A stretch of DNA of 64,000 bases from Pseudomonas typographi (GCF_014694385.1 NZ_JAAOCA010000018.1:1-64000); one strand, 5' to 3'; numbered from the stretch's first letter, positions 16,615 to 26,700 are shown. The notes: generated by a model not told the origin, from the sequence alone. A program made the numbers and translations.

Positions 16615-17481
16615 ATGGGCCAGCCCAGACCGAGCCTGGCGCTCATGCCTGCAGCTAAACACCGCCAGCAGCAACCGCTGCCCAGCCTGCGCGCGTTGGC
16701 CTGGCGCCGGCGCGCAGCCAAGCTGGATTATTGGCTCTGGCCCTGGTTGCTACCGCTGATCATCCTGGGCCTCTGGTGGCTGGGTGGCCGCCAGCAATGG
16801 CTCGGTTCACAAGTATTGCCCAGTCCCGGCGAGGTGCTCGACAGCTTAACCGAGCTGTTGGCCAGTGGTGAGTTACAGCGGGATGTATTGATCAGCCTCG
16901 AGCGCGTGCTTGAAGGTTTTCTGTTGGGCTCGGCCCTCGGCTTGGCCTTGGGCGCGGCGATGGGGCTGTCGGAACGCGCCAGTGACTATCTCTATCCGCT
17001 GGTGCGTTTGATCGCGTACGTTCCGCTGCTCGGCTGGCTGCCGCTGCTGATGTTGGCGTTCGGTATCGGCGAAACCCTGAAAGCCGTACTCGTCGCCCAG
17101 GCAGCCCTGTTGCCAGTGGCGCTGAATACCTACAACGGCATCCGTGCAGTGCCGCCCCATTATGTGGAGGTTGGCCGCATTTACGGGTTCAGCCGCCGCC
17201 AAGCGCTGTGGCGGATTATTCTCCCGGCGGCGTTCCCTATGGTCTGGAGCAGTATCCGCTACGGGTTGACCAAAAGCTGGCTGGCCCTGGTGGTGGTAGA
17301 ACTGTTGGCGTCTTCCGAGGGCCTGGGGTTTTTGATGGTCGACAGTCGCCAACTCTACCGGTTGGACGCGATGCTGGTGGCGGTGGTCAGTATCGGCGTG
17401 GTGGGTTTCGTGCTGGACCAAGTGCTGGCCATGATCGAGAAACGCATCCTGCGCTGGCGCCGCGCGGGGTTTGCCTCATGA
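16615..17481 (+). CDS. ABC transporter permease, SsuC-like (subunit 1)
   Basis: 288 residues; a basic N-terminus, then about six membrane segments. The cytoplasmic coupling loop reads VEVGRIYGFSRRQALWRIILPAAFPMVWSSIRYGL, the EAA-type motif of the BPD permease family. It starts 2 nt after the binding-protein stop and its stop overlaps the second permease (ATGA). SsuC/TauC transporters normally have one permease gene forming a homodimer. Here two distinct permease genes stand together, implying a heterodimeric channel. Confidence 0.92.
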   Translation: MGQPRPSLALMPAAKHRQQQPLPSLRALAWRRRAAKLDYWLWPWLLPLIILGLWWLGGRQQWLGSQVLPSPGEVLDSLTELLASGELQRDVLISLERVLEGFLLGSALGLALGAAMGLSERASDYLYPLVRLIAYVPLLGWLPLLMLAFGIGETLKAVLVAQAALLPVALNTYNGIRAVPPHYVEVGRIYGFSRRQALWRIILPAAFPMVWSSIRYGLTKSWLALVVVELLASSEGLGFLMVDSRQLYRLDAMLVAVVSIGVVGFVLDQVLAMIEKRILRWRRAGFAS

Positions 17482-18254
17482 GCGTGATCAGCCTGCGTAA
17501 ACTGCGCCGAGGCACGACAATCCCGGCCTTGATCCTCTTGGCTTGGTGGGCGGTGTATGCCTTCGGCATCACTGATTCGAAATTGTTTGTACCACCGGGC
17601 CAGGTGCTTACCGCCGCCGCCACGCTGAGCGAGGCCGGCGAATTATGGCCCGCGGTCGGGCAAAGCCTGCTGCGTGCCATGGGTGGCTTCATCCTGGGCG
17701 CCGGTATCGGCCTGATCATGGGCGTGTTATTGGGCATGTCGTCACGAACCGAGCGCTTTTTTAGCCTGACGCTGCATTCGGTCAAGCAGGTTTCACTATT
17801 CGCCTGGTTGCCCCTTATCTCTGTGTGGTTCGGCTATGAAGACGGCAGCAAGGTGGTATTCATCGCACTGGCGGCGTTTTTCCCGGTGGTGCTCAATACC
17901 CTGGAAGGGGTCGGCAACGTGCCGAGGGATTGGGTGGATGTCGCACGGGTGAGCCACTTCACGCCTTGGCAAATGTTTGCCCGCCTGGTACTGCCGGCCG
18001 CGCTGCCTTCTATTTTCAACGGTATCTATTTGTCACTGGTGTTTTCCTGGCTGGCAACGCTGGGCGCTGAGTATTTGCTCGGCTCAGGGATTGGGTTGGG
18101 CACCCTGCTGTTCGAAAGCCGCGCCGAATTCAAGATGGACGTGGTACTGGTGGGCTTGGTGCTGACAGGGTTCATCGGCTTCGCGCTGGACATCATTGCC
18201 AAGGCCACTGAGCGCCGGCTGCTGCGCTGGCGGGAAAACACCGTTGGCGCTTGA
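17478..18254 (+). CDS. ABC transporter permease, SsuC-like (subunit 2)
   Basis: 258 residues. The ATG at 17478 overlaps the previous stop; a longer upstream frame has no permease character. Multiple membrane helices and the coupling loop VDVARVSHFTPWQMFARLVLPAALPSIFNGIYL identify the family. Sequence similarity to the first permease is clear but not close (for example VPLLGWLPLLMLAFG against SLFAWLPLISVWFG), so this is an old divergence, not a fresh duplication. It should form a heterodimer with subunit 1 in the inner membrane. Confidence 0.92.
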   Translation: MSVISLRKLRRGTTIPALILLAWWAVYAFGITDSKLFVPPGQVLTAAATLSEAGELWPAVGQSLLRAMGGFILGAGIGLIMGVLLGMSSRTERFFSLTLHSVKQVSLFAWLPLISVWFGYEDGSKVVFIALAAFFPVVLNTLEGVGNVPRDWVDVARVSHFTPWQMFARLVLPAALPSIFNGIYLSLVFSWLATLGAEYLLGSGIGLGTLLFESRAEFKMDVVLVGLVLTGFIGFALDIIAKATERRLLRWRENTVGA

Positions 18255-18285
18255 CGGCCTCATTCACACTTCCCGAGGACTCCAC

Positions 18286-19107
18286 ATGGCCCATGCAGCC
18301 GCGCTGGAAATCAGACACCTGAACAAGCAGTACATCGTGGACAACCAGCCTATGCCGGTGCTGGAAAATATCGACTTGAGCATCAACCCCGGCGAGTTCA
18401 TCAGCGTGGTCGGTTCCAGCGGTTGCGGTAAATCGACGTTATTGCGGCTGATCATTGGGCTCGAAAAAGAGTATCAAGGGGAGATCCGTGTAGACGGGCA
18501 GCCCATTGTCGGCACCAGCCTGGAGCGCGGAATCGTATTCCAGGAACATCGTCTTTTCCCCTGGCTGACCGTCGAGCAGAACATTGCCGTCAGCCTGCTC
18601 AACGCGAACCAGTCGAGTAAAAGCAAGCATGACGCGGTGCACGCGCACATCGAAATGGTCGGCCTCAAGGGCTTTGAAAACGCTTGGCCAGGCCAGTTGT
18701 CCGGTGGCATGTCACAACGCGTGGCAATTGCCCGCGCCTTGGTCAGCCGGCCTGAAATCCTCTTGCTCGACGAGCCCTTCGGCGCGCTGGATGCGCTGAC
18801 CCGCAGCCACTTGCAGCGCGAACTGCAAACGATCCTGCGCCAAGAAGGGATCACCGCGATCATGGTGACCCACGATGTGGAAGAAGCGGTGTACCTAGGG
18901 GACCGGATCGTGGTCATGGAACCACGGCCGGGCCGCATCAAGCGCGTGGTCGACGTGCCCCTGGCACGCCCTCGCGATCGGGGCAGCTACGCGTTTGCCG
19001 CGATCAAGGCCGATGTGATGGCGGACTTCAGCGAAGTGATTGCACCGCCAGAGCCTGCCCCGCCGCCTACCCACGGGCTGTCGCCCAGTTGGCGATTCAG
19101 TTGGTAG
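18286..19107 (+). CDS. ABC transporter ATPase, SsuB/TauB-like
   Basis: 273 residues. The ATG at 18286 follows CGAGGA. Walker A is GSSGCGKST, the signature is LSGGMSQR, Walker B is ILLLDEPFGALD, and the H-loop His is in MVTHDVEEA. VFQEHRLFPWLTVEQNI is the Q-loop region, as in nitrate/sulfonate/taurine importers. The C-terminal 25 residues are Pro-rich. It is the last gene of the monooxygenase-aldolase-importer run; a 133-nt gap without an evident terminator separates it from the convergent uxuA. Confidence 0.93.
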   Translation: MAHAAALEIRHLNKQYIVDNQPMPVLENIDLSINPGEFISVVGSSGCGKSTLLRLIIGLEKEYQGEIRVDGQPIVGTSLERGIVFQEHRLFPWLTVEQNIAVSLLNANQSSKSKHDAVHAHIEMVGLKGFENAWPGQLSGGMSQRVAIARALVSRPEILLLDEPFGALDALTRSHLQRELQTILRQEGITAIMVTHDVEEAVYLGDRIVVMEPRPGRIKRVVDVPLARPRDRGSYAFAAIKADVMADFSEVIAPPEPAPPPTHGLSPSWRFSW

Positions 19108-19240
19108 CTTTACTCCATGGTGCGCCTGGTAGCTGATAAGCTCGAGGTTGTCGCAGACAGGGCTCTTCAAGACTGTCGTTCTGCAGAGCTTGTAATAAAC
19201 GGAGCTTTCCCGCTAACTATTTCTCAGTAGTTTCTAATCA

Positions 19241-20416
19241 TCAATTCATCTGGTGATTCACAGCCAATTCTACGCCGCGGATTTCTGCCAGGCCCTTGAG
19301 TCGACCGATCAGCGAATAGCCGGGATTGCTTTTACGGTGCTGATCATCGAGCAGTTGATGCCCATGGTCCGGACGTAGCGGCAAGCGTGGGCCACCTTCG
19401 CGTTTACGCCTGCGCTCTTCTGCCACCAGGGCACTGATAACCCCAACCATGTCGACGTCGCTGTCCAGATGATGAGCTTCGTGAAAGCTGCGCGGGTCAG
19501 CCTCGCGTCGGGTTGAGCGCAGATGGGTGAAGTAAATGAAAGGCGCAAAGTGCTTGGCCATTGCCACCAGGTCGTTGTCTTCGCGTACGCCATAGGAACC
19601 GGTGCAGAACGTCAGGCCATTGGCCGGGCTTGGCACTGCGTCCAACAGCCATTGGGCGTCTTCGGCAGTGGACAGGATGCGCGGTAATCCCAGCAGAGCC
19701 CGGGGTGGATCGTCCGGGTGGATAGCCATGCGCACGCCCACTTGCTCTGCAGCCGGAATCACCGCGCGCAAAAAATACCCCAGGTGTTCACGCAACCTGG
19801 CTTCGTCGATTTCCGCGTAGCTGCGTAGCAAGGCCCGGAAGTCTTCCAGGCTGTAGTGTTCCTCGGCGCCGGGCAGGCCGGCTATCAAGGTGTTGACCAA
19901 TGTTTCGCTCTGGGCTGGTGTCAGTCGCTCGAAGTAGGCCCTGGCCTGGTGGATATCCTCGGCGCTGTATTCGGCTTGCGCATCCGGGCGCTGGAGGATG
20001 AACAGGTCGAACGCGGCAAACGCGGTTTGATCGAAACGTAGGGCCCAACCGCCGTCCGCCAACTCCCAGGCCAGGTCAGTGCGGGTCCAATCCAACACCG
20101 GCATGAAGTTGTAGCACACAATATCGACGCCGCAGCTTGCCAGATTGCGCACGCTCTGCTGGTAGTTGGCAATGTACTCGTCGCGTCGACCGCAGCCACG
20201 CTTGATGTCCTCATGCACCGGAATGCTTTCCACCACCGACCAACTCAAGCCTGCGGCTTCGATCATCTGTTTGCGCGCCGCGATAACATCCACCGGCCAG
20301 ACTTCGCCATTGGGGATTTCGTGCAACGCGGTAACAATGCCGGTCGCACCGGTTTGGCGGACGTCCGCCAGGGAGATCGGGTCTTTGGGGCCAAACCAAC
20401 GCCATGTTTGTTCCAT
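19241..20416 (-). CDS. uxuA: Mannonate dehydratase UxuA
   Basis: 391 residues starting [35 protein letters not shown], the UxuA N-terminus, behind AAGGAG. Conserved segments include [41 protein letters not shown] and FTHLRS, containing the His, Cys and Asp metal ligands. It dehydrates D-mannonate to 2-keto-3-deoxygluconate. It is the last gene of the operon kdgK-manD-dehydrogenase-permease-uxuB-uxuA. A second, unrelated mannonate dehydratase (ManD) lies five genes upstream of it in the same operon. Confidence 0.96.
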   Translation of the reverse strand: MEQTWRWFGPKDPISLADVRQTGATGIVTALHEIPNGEVWPVDVIAARKQMIEAAGLSWSVVESIPVHEDIKRGCGRRDEYIANYQQSVRNLASCGVDIVCYNFMPVLDWTRTDLAWELADGGWALRFDQTAFAAFDLFILQRPDAQAEYSAEDIHQARAYFERLTPAQSETLVNTLIAGLPGAEEHYSLEDFRALLRSYAEIDEARLREHLGYFLRAVIPAAEQVGVRMAIHPDDPPRALLGLPRILSTAEDAQWLLDAVPSPANGLTFCTGSYGVREDNDLVAMAKHFAPFIYFTHLRSTRREADPRSFHEAHHLDSDVDMVGVISALVAEERRRKREGGPRLPLRPDHGHQLLDDQHRKSNPGYSLIGRLKGLAEIRGVELAVNHQMN

Positions 20417-20433
20417 GTGGTTCTCCTTTGTTG

Positions 20434-21891
20434 TCAGTCGTATGCGGCAAAGGTGTGCAAAAGGCTGCCCATGCCGTCGCAGGCCAGGGCGCCATAGGCC
20501 CGTTGCACCGCATCGCGAAAGGCTGAGCGTTCAGCAAGCACAGCCGGGAAAACCTCGTCCAGATTGAGAAAGGCGTCGACCAACGACTCGCCTTCGAACC
20601 TTCCTGCGAGATCGGCAAAGGTTGCGCTCAAGGGGTCGTTAACCACGTGCGCCGAACCGTCGGGGAGCGGCTGCGTGCAATAGTAAATCCATGCGGCGAT
20701 ACCCACCGCGGTGCAGGCTAGGCCTCGTCCCATTTCGAGCAACTGCTGTGCGCCGAGCAACCAGCGTTGCGGCAGTTTCTGTGAGCCGTCCATGGCGATC
20801 TGGCGTAGGCGATGTTGCAGGCTGTCATTGGCAAAGCGCGCTTTCAGATCGTGGGCGTAGACCGCAAGATCGATGCCCGCCGGCATGTCCAGGGTAGGCG
20901 CCGCTTCCTGGGCCATGTAGCGCTCGACGAAGTGGGCCAGATCCGCATCGTTGATAGCCTCGAACACCGATTCGTGGCCGACCAACAAACCCACGTAGGC
21001 CAGCAACGAATGGCTGCCGTTGAGCATCCGCAGTTTCATCGTTTCAAATGGGCGAACGTTGTCCACCATCTGCACGCCTTCCACCTCCCAGTCCGGACGA
21101 CCGAGAGGAAAGTGATCCTCGATCACCCACTGGGTGAAACTTTCACAGACCACCGCCGCAGGGTCGCGGCAGTCCAGTTGCCGTTCCAGCCGAGTGAACG
21201 ACTCGGCATCCATGGAGGGGACGATCCGGTCGACCATGCAGCTAGGGAACGCCACGTGGTCGTTGATCCACTGCGCCAACCCTTCATCCTGCATCGCCGT
21301 CAATGCGCTGACTGCCTGGCGAGTGCGCTGGCCGTTGTCTGGCATGTTGTCGCAGCACAACACGGTGAACGCCGGAACGCCTGCGGCATGGCGGCGGCGC
21401 AAGGCTTCAAGGATAATACCGGGGGCTGTACGCGGCGCTTGCGGATGAGCGATGTCATGGGCAATCGCCGGATCCTCAATACGCAACTGCCCGGTGGCAG
21501 GGCTCAAGTAGTAACCTTTCTCGGTGACAGTTAGCGTAACGATCCGCGTCTGCGGCGCGGCCATGCGCTGCAACAGCAACTCCAGTTCATGGCCGCCCTC
21601 GCCCACATACAAGCACTGGCGCAATACACCAATCTCACGCAGCGTCACCTGCTCGCGGTCGCGATACTCGGCCACATGGTAACGGCCGTCTTGCTCGCGC
21701 AATTGATCAACCAATGTCCGATTCGAGCGCAGGTTAGCGCTACACAATCCCCATTCACTTTGGCCATGGCGGTTGAGATGGCGTTGCAGATAGACCGCCT
21801 GGTGTGCGCGATGAAACGCCCCCAAGCCAAGATGCACGATGCCGATCTCACGGACAGGGCTGGTAGAAGGCACACGTTTCACAACCGGCAT
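20434..21891 (-). CDS. uxuB: D-fructuronate reductase / mannitol dehydrogenase-family UxuB
   Basis: 485 residues. The ATG at 21891 has an AGGAG site 7 nt upstream; an earlier ATG at 21912 lacks one. The N-terminal Rossmann motif is [18 protein letters not shown], and the later [16 protein letters not shown] holds the catalytic Lys/Asn/His of polyol-specific long-chain dehydrogenases. [12 protein letters not shown] is typical of fructuronate and tagaturonate reductases. In this context it should interconvert D-fructuronate and D-mannonate with NAD(H). It lies between the permease and uxuA with short gaps on both sides. Confidence 0.93.
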   Translation of the reverse strand: MPVVKRVPSTSPVREIGIVHLGLGAFHRAHQAVYLQRHLNRHGQSEWGLCSANLRSNRTLVDQLREQDGRYHVAEYRDREQVTLREIGVLRQCLYVGEGGHELELLLQRMAAPQTRIVTLTVTEKGYYLSPATGQLRIEDPAIAHDIAHPQAPRTAPGIILEALRRRHAAGVPAFTVLCCDNMPDNGQRTRQAVSALTAMQDEGLAQWINDHVAFPSCMVDRIVPSMDAESFTRLERQLDCRDPAAVVCESFTQWVIEDHFPLGRPDWEVEGVQMVDNVRPFETMKLRMLNGSHSLLAYVGLLVGHESVFEAINDADLAHFVERYMAQEAAPTLDMPAGIDLAVYAHDLKARFANDSLQHRLRQIAMDGSQKLPQRWLLGAQQLLEMGRGLACTAVGIAAWIYYCTQPLPDGSAHVVNDPLSATFADLAGRFEGESLVDAFLNLDEVFPAVLAERSAFRDAVQRAYGALACDGMGSLLHTFAAYD

Positions 21892-21918
21892 CGACACGCT
21901 CCTTCTGTTCATGACTCG

Positions 21919-23211
21919 TTATGGCCGGCTCAGGGCCGAACTCGATTGCGGGCGTCGCACCTCCGAGTTACCGGTATCCGCCGCCGAAAGAGGTTTGACA
22001 TAGCGTGCCACACACCCGGCACCGATCACCGTCAATAGCCCCGCCAGCAGGAACGCACTGGTGAACGAACCGGTGAATTGCACCAGGAAGCCGGTCAAGG
22101 TCGGGCCAATGACGCCCGAAGTGTTAGCCAGGAAGTGCATGAAGCCACTGACACCCCCCACCCGTGCCGCAGGCACGGTGTCCTGGATGATCGCCCAGTA
22201 AATGGCGCCGGTGAGGTACAGGAAGAACACTGCCAAGGCGACGAGAATGACCGCCGGATACAGGGCGTTCACCATCCCGGCAAAGGCAATACAGGCGGCG
22301 CAGACCAACAGGCATGTCACCAGTACCACTTTACGGGAGAACATCATCCGCCCGGTTTTCTTGAACACGAAGTCGGAAATGAAACCGCCCAAGGCCAAAC
22401 CGAGGAAACCCAACAGCCAGGGGATGACCGTGGCGATGCTCATGTCCTTGACGTCCAGGCCGCGGGCCATGGTCAGGTAGCTGGGGAACCAGGTCAGGAA
22501 GAAGAACAGCGTGTAGTTGTAGGAAAAGAATGCCAGCGCGGTGAACAGCACCGTCGGTTGCTTGAGGTAGTAACGCAGCGGATGAACCGGCAGCGCCGCA
22601 ACTTCGCTTTTGCCCTCTGCCTTCAGAATCTCATCGGCGACTTTGCCTTGAGGCTTGTCCTTGACAAACTTGAACCACACCAGCGCCCAGATCAGGCCCA
22701 ACGTCATAATGATGATGAACGACACCTTCCAGCCGTAACTGATGGCGATAAAGCCTACCACCGGCCCGGAAATCGCGCCGCCCAACGGTGTACCGGACAT
22801 CGAGGTGCCCAGCGCCCGCGCCCGACGTTTGGGGGTGTACCAGTTGTTGACCATCTTGCTCGTGGTGACGCTCAACGGCCCTTCACCCATTCCGAACAGG
22901 ATGCGGATGAACACCAGCGACGCGAAGCCTATCGTCAGCACCATAAGGCCGCTGAACAGCGACCACAGCGCCATCGCCAGCAACAGCGTGGTTTTCGCTC
23001 CGTAGCGGTCGGCTGCCCAGCCGCCGACAAAGTTGAACACCGTATAGCCGACGAAAAAACTACTGAAGATCATGCCCATTTCACCCGTTGTCAGACCGTA
23101 GTCGTTCTGGATGAATGGAGCCGCAACGGACAATGCCGAGCGATCCAGGTAATTAACGACGCCTGCCAGGAACAACATGATGATGATTAACGTGCGGCCT
23201 TGACCAAACAT
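21919..23211 (-). CDS. MFS hexuronate/aldonate transporter (anion:cation symporter family)
   Basis: 430 residues. The ATG at 23211 follows GGGAGG. Twelve hydrophobic segments; the first loops read VVNYLDRSALSVAAP and GWAADRYGAKTT, matching the ExuT/GudP/GarP branch of the anion:cation symporters. RARALGTSMSGTPLGGAISGP is the family's central motif. It lies in the inner membrane and probably imports glucuronate, galacturonate or an aldonate such as L-gulonate by proton symport, in keeping with the surrounding enzymes. Confidence 0.92.
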   Translation of the reverse strand: MFGQGRTLIIIMLFLAGVVNYLDRSALSVAAPFIQNDYGLTTGEMGMIFSSFFVGYTVFNFVGGWAADRYGAKTTLLLAMALWSLFSGLMVLTIGFASLVFIRILFGMGEGPLSVTTSKMVNNWYTPKRRARALGTSMSGTPLGGAISGPVVGFIAISYGWKVSFIIIMTLGLIWALVWFKFVKDKPQGKVADEILKAEGKSEVAALPVHPLRYYLKQPTVLFTALAFFSYNYTLFFFLTWFPSYLTMARGLDVKDMSIATVIPWLLGFLGLALGGFISDFVFKKTGRMMFSRKVVLVTCLLVCAACIAFAGMVNALYPAVILVALAVFFLYLTGAIYWAIIQDTVPAARVGGVSGFMHFLANTSGVIGPTLTGFLVQFTGSFTSAFLLAGLLTVIGAGCVARYVKPLSAADTGNSEVRRPQSSSALSRP

Positions 23212-23278
23212 TGGAACCTCCCGCTTCTTGTGTTTATTCGGTGAGGGTGCCCAGATGAGCACGACTATTTACAAATGG

Positions 23279-24310
23279 CTATTGGGGAGCGCCGCTCAGT
23301 TCCACGAGGATCTTGCGAGTCTGTTCAGGATGGCTTTCGATCAGCCCGATTGCCGCCGGCATGTCGTCGAAGCTGACGCGATGGCTGATCATTTCCTGGA
23401 CTTGCAATTTGCCGCTGGCGATCAGTTCGATCACCCGTGGGAACTTGCGATTGTTCAGCCGCGACCCCACCAGCGTCAGTTCTTTCTTGATCATTTCCAA
23501 CTGCACCAGGTCGCTCGGCACTGCGTTGAAACCCAGCAGGCCAATACGCCCCGCTGGCGAGGCCAGGCGCACCATTTGCGGCATCAGCGCCGGAATGCAG
23601 GCCGCATCGACGATCAGCGGCATGCCTTCGCCATGGGTCAATTCGCGCAGGGTCGTCTCGACGTCGACATCCTTGCCGTTTAGGGTGCGGCTGGCGCCCA
23701 GGGCCATGGCGGTTTCCAGGCGAGTATCGATGACGTCGGTCACGGTGATATCGGTCAACCCTAGCGCCCGGGCCATTTGCACCAAGGTCAGGCCAATCAC
23801 GCCCGCGCCGTAGATCAATAGGCTGTCGCCCGGATGGGGCTGCATGCGATCGAGCACATTGAGGGCAATGGAGTAAGGTTCCACCAGTGCCGCATGGCTC
23901 AGGGACAACGAGTCAGGCAAGCGATGGGCATTGCCAGCTGGCACGCAGACTTGCTCACTGAAACCGCCATCGCGGTGTACGCCAATTACTTGCAGCCGAG
24001 TGCAGACGTTCGGCCGATTGATCCGGCATGGGTAACAGCTGCCACAACTGATTACCGGGTCGATGCACACACGGTCGCCAACCTTAAGGTTCTCGACGCC
24101 CTCGCCCACTTCGCGTACCACGCCTGAGAACTCATGGCCGGTCACTCGCGGAAAACGCACAAAGGCGTTTTGCCCGTGGATGATGTGCATGTCCGAGCCA
24201 CAAATACCGGCGTAGGCGACGTCTACCTTGACTTCACCGGGCGCCACTTGAGGCCTCTCGACTTGCGCCAGGCCGAATTCAAAAGGTGCTTTTACTTGGA
24301 AAGCTTTCAT
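23279..24310 (-). CDS. Zinc-dependent dehydrogenase, RspB/L-gulonate 5-dehydrogenase-like
   Basis: 343 residues starting [20 protein letters not shown], behind AGGAG. It is a zinc medium-chain dehydrogenase: GICGSD and GHEF supply the catalytic zinc ligands, [15 protein letters not shown] is the structural zinc lobe, and [14 protein letters not shown] is the NAD-binding motif. RspB-type enzymes beside ManD oxidise L-gulonate or L-idonate at C5 to give D-fructuronate, which UxuB reduces to mannonate. That would make this operon an L-gulonate as well as a hexuronate route. L-galactonate dehydrogenase (LgoD type) is an alternative. Confidence 0.85.
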   Translation of the reverse strand: MKAFQVKAPFEFGLAQVERPQVAPGEVKVDVAYAGICGSDMHIIHGQNAFVRFPRVTGHEFSGVVREVGEGVENLKVGDRVCIDPVISCGSCYPCRINRPNVCTRLQVIGVHRDGGFSEQVCVPAGNAHRLPDSLSLSHAALVEPYSIALNVLDRMQPHPGDSLLIYGAGVIGLTLVQMARALGLTDITVTDVIDTRLETAMALGASRTLNGKDVDVETTLRELTHGEGMPLIVDAACIPALMPQMVRLASPAGRIGLLGFNAVPSDLVQLEMIKKELTLVGSRLNNRKFPRVIELIASGKLQVQEMISHRVSFDDMPAAIGLIESHPEQTRKILVELSGAPQ

Positions 24311-24376
24311 CGGGTAACTCCTGCCAGGGCGGGTGGGGCCCTGTGTTCTTATAGTTATTGATCAGTCGAAACGGCC

Positions 24377-25588
24377 CTACCAGTGCCAGAGCGTGCCGTC
24401 TTCAAGGCGATTGACCGGCAAGCTGGCGCGTTTGTAGGGGTGTTTCGCTGCCAGGTTCTCATCGATGTCGACGCCATGCCCTGGGACTTCGCCTGGGGTG
24501 AAGTGGCCGTCTTCAAAGCGATAGGCGTGGGGAAAAACCTCGTCGATACGTTCGTCATGGGGCATGTATTCCTGGATGCCGAAGTTGGGCACCCAGGTAT
24601 CGAAATGCAGCGCCGCGCCCATGCACACCGGCGACAGGTCGGTGGCACCATGAAAGCCGGTGCGCACCTGATAGAGCGCGGCAAAATCAGCAATGCGTCG
24701 CACATGAGTAATGCCACCGGCGTGTACCAGGGTGGCACGGATATAGTCGATCAACTGTTCCTGGATCAGTTCGCGGCAGTCATGAATGGAGTTGAACACC
24801 TCACCCACCGCTAACGGCGTAGTGGTGTGTTGGCGGATCAGGCGGAAGGCTTCCTGATTCTCGGCCGGGGTGCAGTCTTCGAGCCAGAACAGGTTGAATG
24901 GCTCGACCGACTTGCCCAAGCGCCCTGATTCAATGGGTGTAAGGCGATGATGCACGTCATGCAGGATGTGCAAGCCATCGCCAAAGCGCTCGCGCACAGC
25001 GGCAAACAACTGTGGGACATGGTTAAGGTATTTGGCGGTGTCCCACACATGTTCGGCGGGCAGGTCGCTGTCGGCCGGTTCGTAACGTTCACCGCTGCGC
25101 TTGGCCACGCCATAGGTGGTGGCGATGCCGGGAATCCCGCATTGCACGCGCACGGCCTTGTAACCCAGCTCGACATGACGGGCGACTTCATCCAGGCAAC
25201 CTTCGATGTCCTTGCCCGTGGCATGCCCGTAGACCATCACCCGCTCACGGCTTTTGCCACCGAGCAACTGGTACAACGGCATCTGCGCAGCCTTGGCCTT
25301 GATGTCCCACAGGGCGACGTCTACGGCAGCAATGGCGGTCATGGTCACCGGGCCACGGCGCCAGTAGGCCCCGCGATACAGGTACTGCCAGATGTCTTCG
25401 ATGCGCTGGGCATCGCGACCGATCAGTGCTGGCAGCACGTGTTCTTGAAGGTAGGCGACCACCGCCAGTTCGCGGCCGTTCAAGGTTGCATCGCCGATGC
25501 CGTAGAGGCCGGAATCAGTGATGACTTTCAGGGTAATCAGGTTGCGACCCGGGCAGGTAACAATGACGCGGGCTTCAGTGATTTTCAT
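24377..25588 (-). CDS. manD: Mannonate dehydratase subgroup enolase ManD (RspA-like)
   Basis: 403 residues from ATG 25588 (GAGG site upstream), the usual ManD length. Signature parts: [66 protein letters not shown] (metal-site Asp and His), [27 protein letters not shown] and [10 protein letters not shown]. The enolase-superfamily acid ligands are present. The enzyme dehydrates D-mannonate and/or D-gluconate to 2-keto-3-deoxygluconate. Members differ widely in efficiency; the Ala after His-Gly in HGATDLSP is, as I recall, the variable position that tracks this, but I do not assign efficiency from it. Confidence 0.92.
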   Translation of the reverse strand: MKITEARVIVTCPGRNLITLKVITDSGLYGIGDATLNGRELAVVAYLQEHVLPALIGRDAQRIEDIWQYLYRGAYWRRGPVTMTAIAAVDVALWDIKAKAAQMPLYQLLGGKSRERVMVYGHATGKDIEGCLDEVARHVELGYKAVRVQCGIPGIATTYGVAKRSGERYEPADSDLPAEHVWDTAKYLNHVPQLFAAVRERFGDGLHILHDVHHRLTPIESGRLGKSVEPFNLFWLEDCTPAENQEAFRLIRQHTTTPLAVGEVFNSIHDCRELIQEQLIDYIRATLVHAGGITHVRRIADFAALYQVRTGFHGATDLSPVCMGAALHFDTWVPNFGIQEYMPHDERIDEVFPHAYRFEDGHFTPGEVPGHGVDIDENLAAKHPYKRASLPVNRLEDGTLWHW

Positions 25589-25592
25589 AGGA

Positions 25593-26594
25593 TCAGGCCT
25601 CTGCCGCACAAATAAATGAAGGCATGTCCAGGCTGGGCATGGCGGCGCTGGGGATCAGCGCACCGCGATGCTGGACGACTTCGGCCGCCAGGCGATGGCC
25701 CCAACGTGCAGCCAGTTGTGGATCACCGCCTTGCAGGCGGCACGAAAGATAGGCCGCGCTGAAGGAATCGCCCGCCGCCGTGGTGTCGATGATCCGCCCC
25801 ACCTGCTCGGCAGGCACTTCGAAACGACCTAAGGCGCACTGGACCAAGCACGAAGCGACGCCACGCTTGAGGGCGACTTCGGCGACACCAAAATGCGCGT
25901 AGGCGCGGAACAACGCCTCGACATCGGTATAACCGAACAGTGCGGCGTCGTCCTCCCAGGTGATCAGGGCCAGGTCAGTCAGGCGCAGCATGTCCTCATA
26001 GGCCTGGCGTGCCGTTGGGGCATCGGGCCACAGATGGGCACGGTAGTTGTTGTCGAAGACGATGCGCGTGCCGGATTCACGGGCAAGGTGCAAGGCCTGC
26101 ATCAGCCGCTGCCGGCCATTGGCCGTGAGAATCGCCAGGCTGATGCCACTCAGGTAGATGTAGTCGTAATGCGCCAGAGCGTGCAACACAGCGCCGGCGT
26201 CAACACCGTCGAACATGCTCCGCGCTGCGGCTTCGCCACGCCAATAGAGAAAGCGTCTTTCGCCTTGGGTGTCGGTCTGGATGAAGTACAGCCCCGGCAG
26301 CGCACCCTCGATCACGCGTACATGCTGGTCGCCGACGCCTTCGTCGCGCCACAACTGGCGCATGGCATCACTGAAGCTATCGGCACCGATGGCGGTGATG
26401 TAGTCCGCAACAATCCGGGAGCAGGGATTCAAACGGGAAAGATAAACCGCAGCGTTGAGCGTGTCGCCACCGAAGGTCTGGCTGAAACCTAAGGCTGGCT
26501 CGCCGCGCATCTCGATCATGCACTCGCCCACCAGCGCCACTTTGAGTGGCCGAGGTGACACGGATTGCGGGCTTTGCCCGGAAAGCACCTTCAT
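25593..26594 (-). CDS. kdgK: 2-keto-3-deoxygluconate kinase, PfkB family
   Basis: 333 residues. PfkB features: [25 protein letters not shown] near the N-terminus, and the C-terminal [15 protein letters not shown] anion-hole motif with catalytic Asp. [12 protein letters not shown] (D-x-N-x-R) is the KDG kinase phosphate region. It phosphorylates 2-keto-3-deoxygluconate for the Entner-Doudoroff aldolase. It is first in the operon, 4 nt ahead of manD, and is transcribed away from the regulator at 26747. No KDPG aldolase is in this window. Confidence 0.92.
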   Translation of the reverse strand: MKVLSGQSPQSVSPRPLKVALVGECMIEMRGEPALGFSQTFGGDTLNAAVYLSRLNPCSRIVADYITAIGADSFSDAMRQLWRDEGVGDQHVRVIEGALPGLYFIQTDTQGERRFLYWRGEAAARSMFDGVDAGAVLHALAHYDYIYLSGISLAILTANGRQRLMQALHLARESGTRIVFDNNYRAHLWPDAPTARQAYEDMLRLTDLALITWEDDAALFGYTDVEALFRAYAHFGVAEVALKRGVASCLVQCALGRFEVPAEQVGRIIDTTAAGDSFSAAYLSCRLQGGDPQLAARWGHRLAAEVVQHRGALIPSAAMPSLDMPSFICAAEA

Positions 26595-26617
26595 AATTAC
26601 GCGCCTTTGTTATATTT

Positions 26618-26636
26618 AAAACGGCGTTTCATTTTA
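26618..26636. promoter_or_regulatory. Operator-like palindrome, kdgK side
   Basis: AAAACGGCGTTTCATTTTA; the core AAACGGCGTTT is an imperfect palindrome. The same sequence occurs in inverted orientation at 26682-26700. The two sites bracket the divergent kdgK/IclR promoters and are the obvious binding sites for the IclR-family regulator. The GAAAC...GTTTC shape resembles KdgR boxes of enterobacteria. Confidence 0.7.
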
Positions 26637-26681
26637 AAAAACCTGTGGCCGATTTTAATCAGATATCCTAAGCTGTCAACA

Positions 26682-26700
26682 AAAATGAAACGGCGTTTTG
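26682..26700. promoter_or_regulatory. Operator-like palindrome, regulator side
   Basis: AAAATGAAACGGCGTTTTG, the inverted partner of 26618-26636 (one central base differs). Their centres are about six helical turns apart, which would let two dimers sit on one face or loop. It lies about 50 nt before the regulator start, as expected for autoregulation. Confidence 0.7.

Noticed and set aside
22078..23190. 370-codon open frame on the + strand opposite the MFS transporter
   Set aside because: Its composition is His/Gln/Arg-rich antisense sequence with no family features; the - strand gene has clear MFS motifs and a strong ribosome site.
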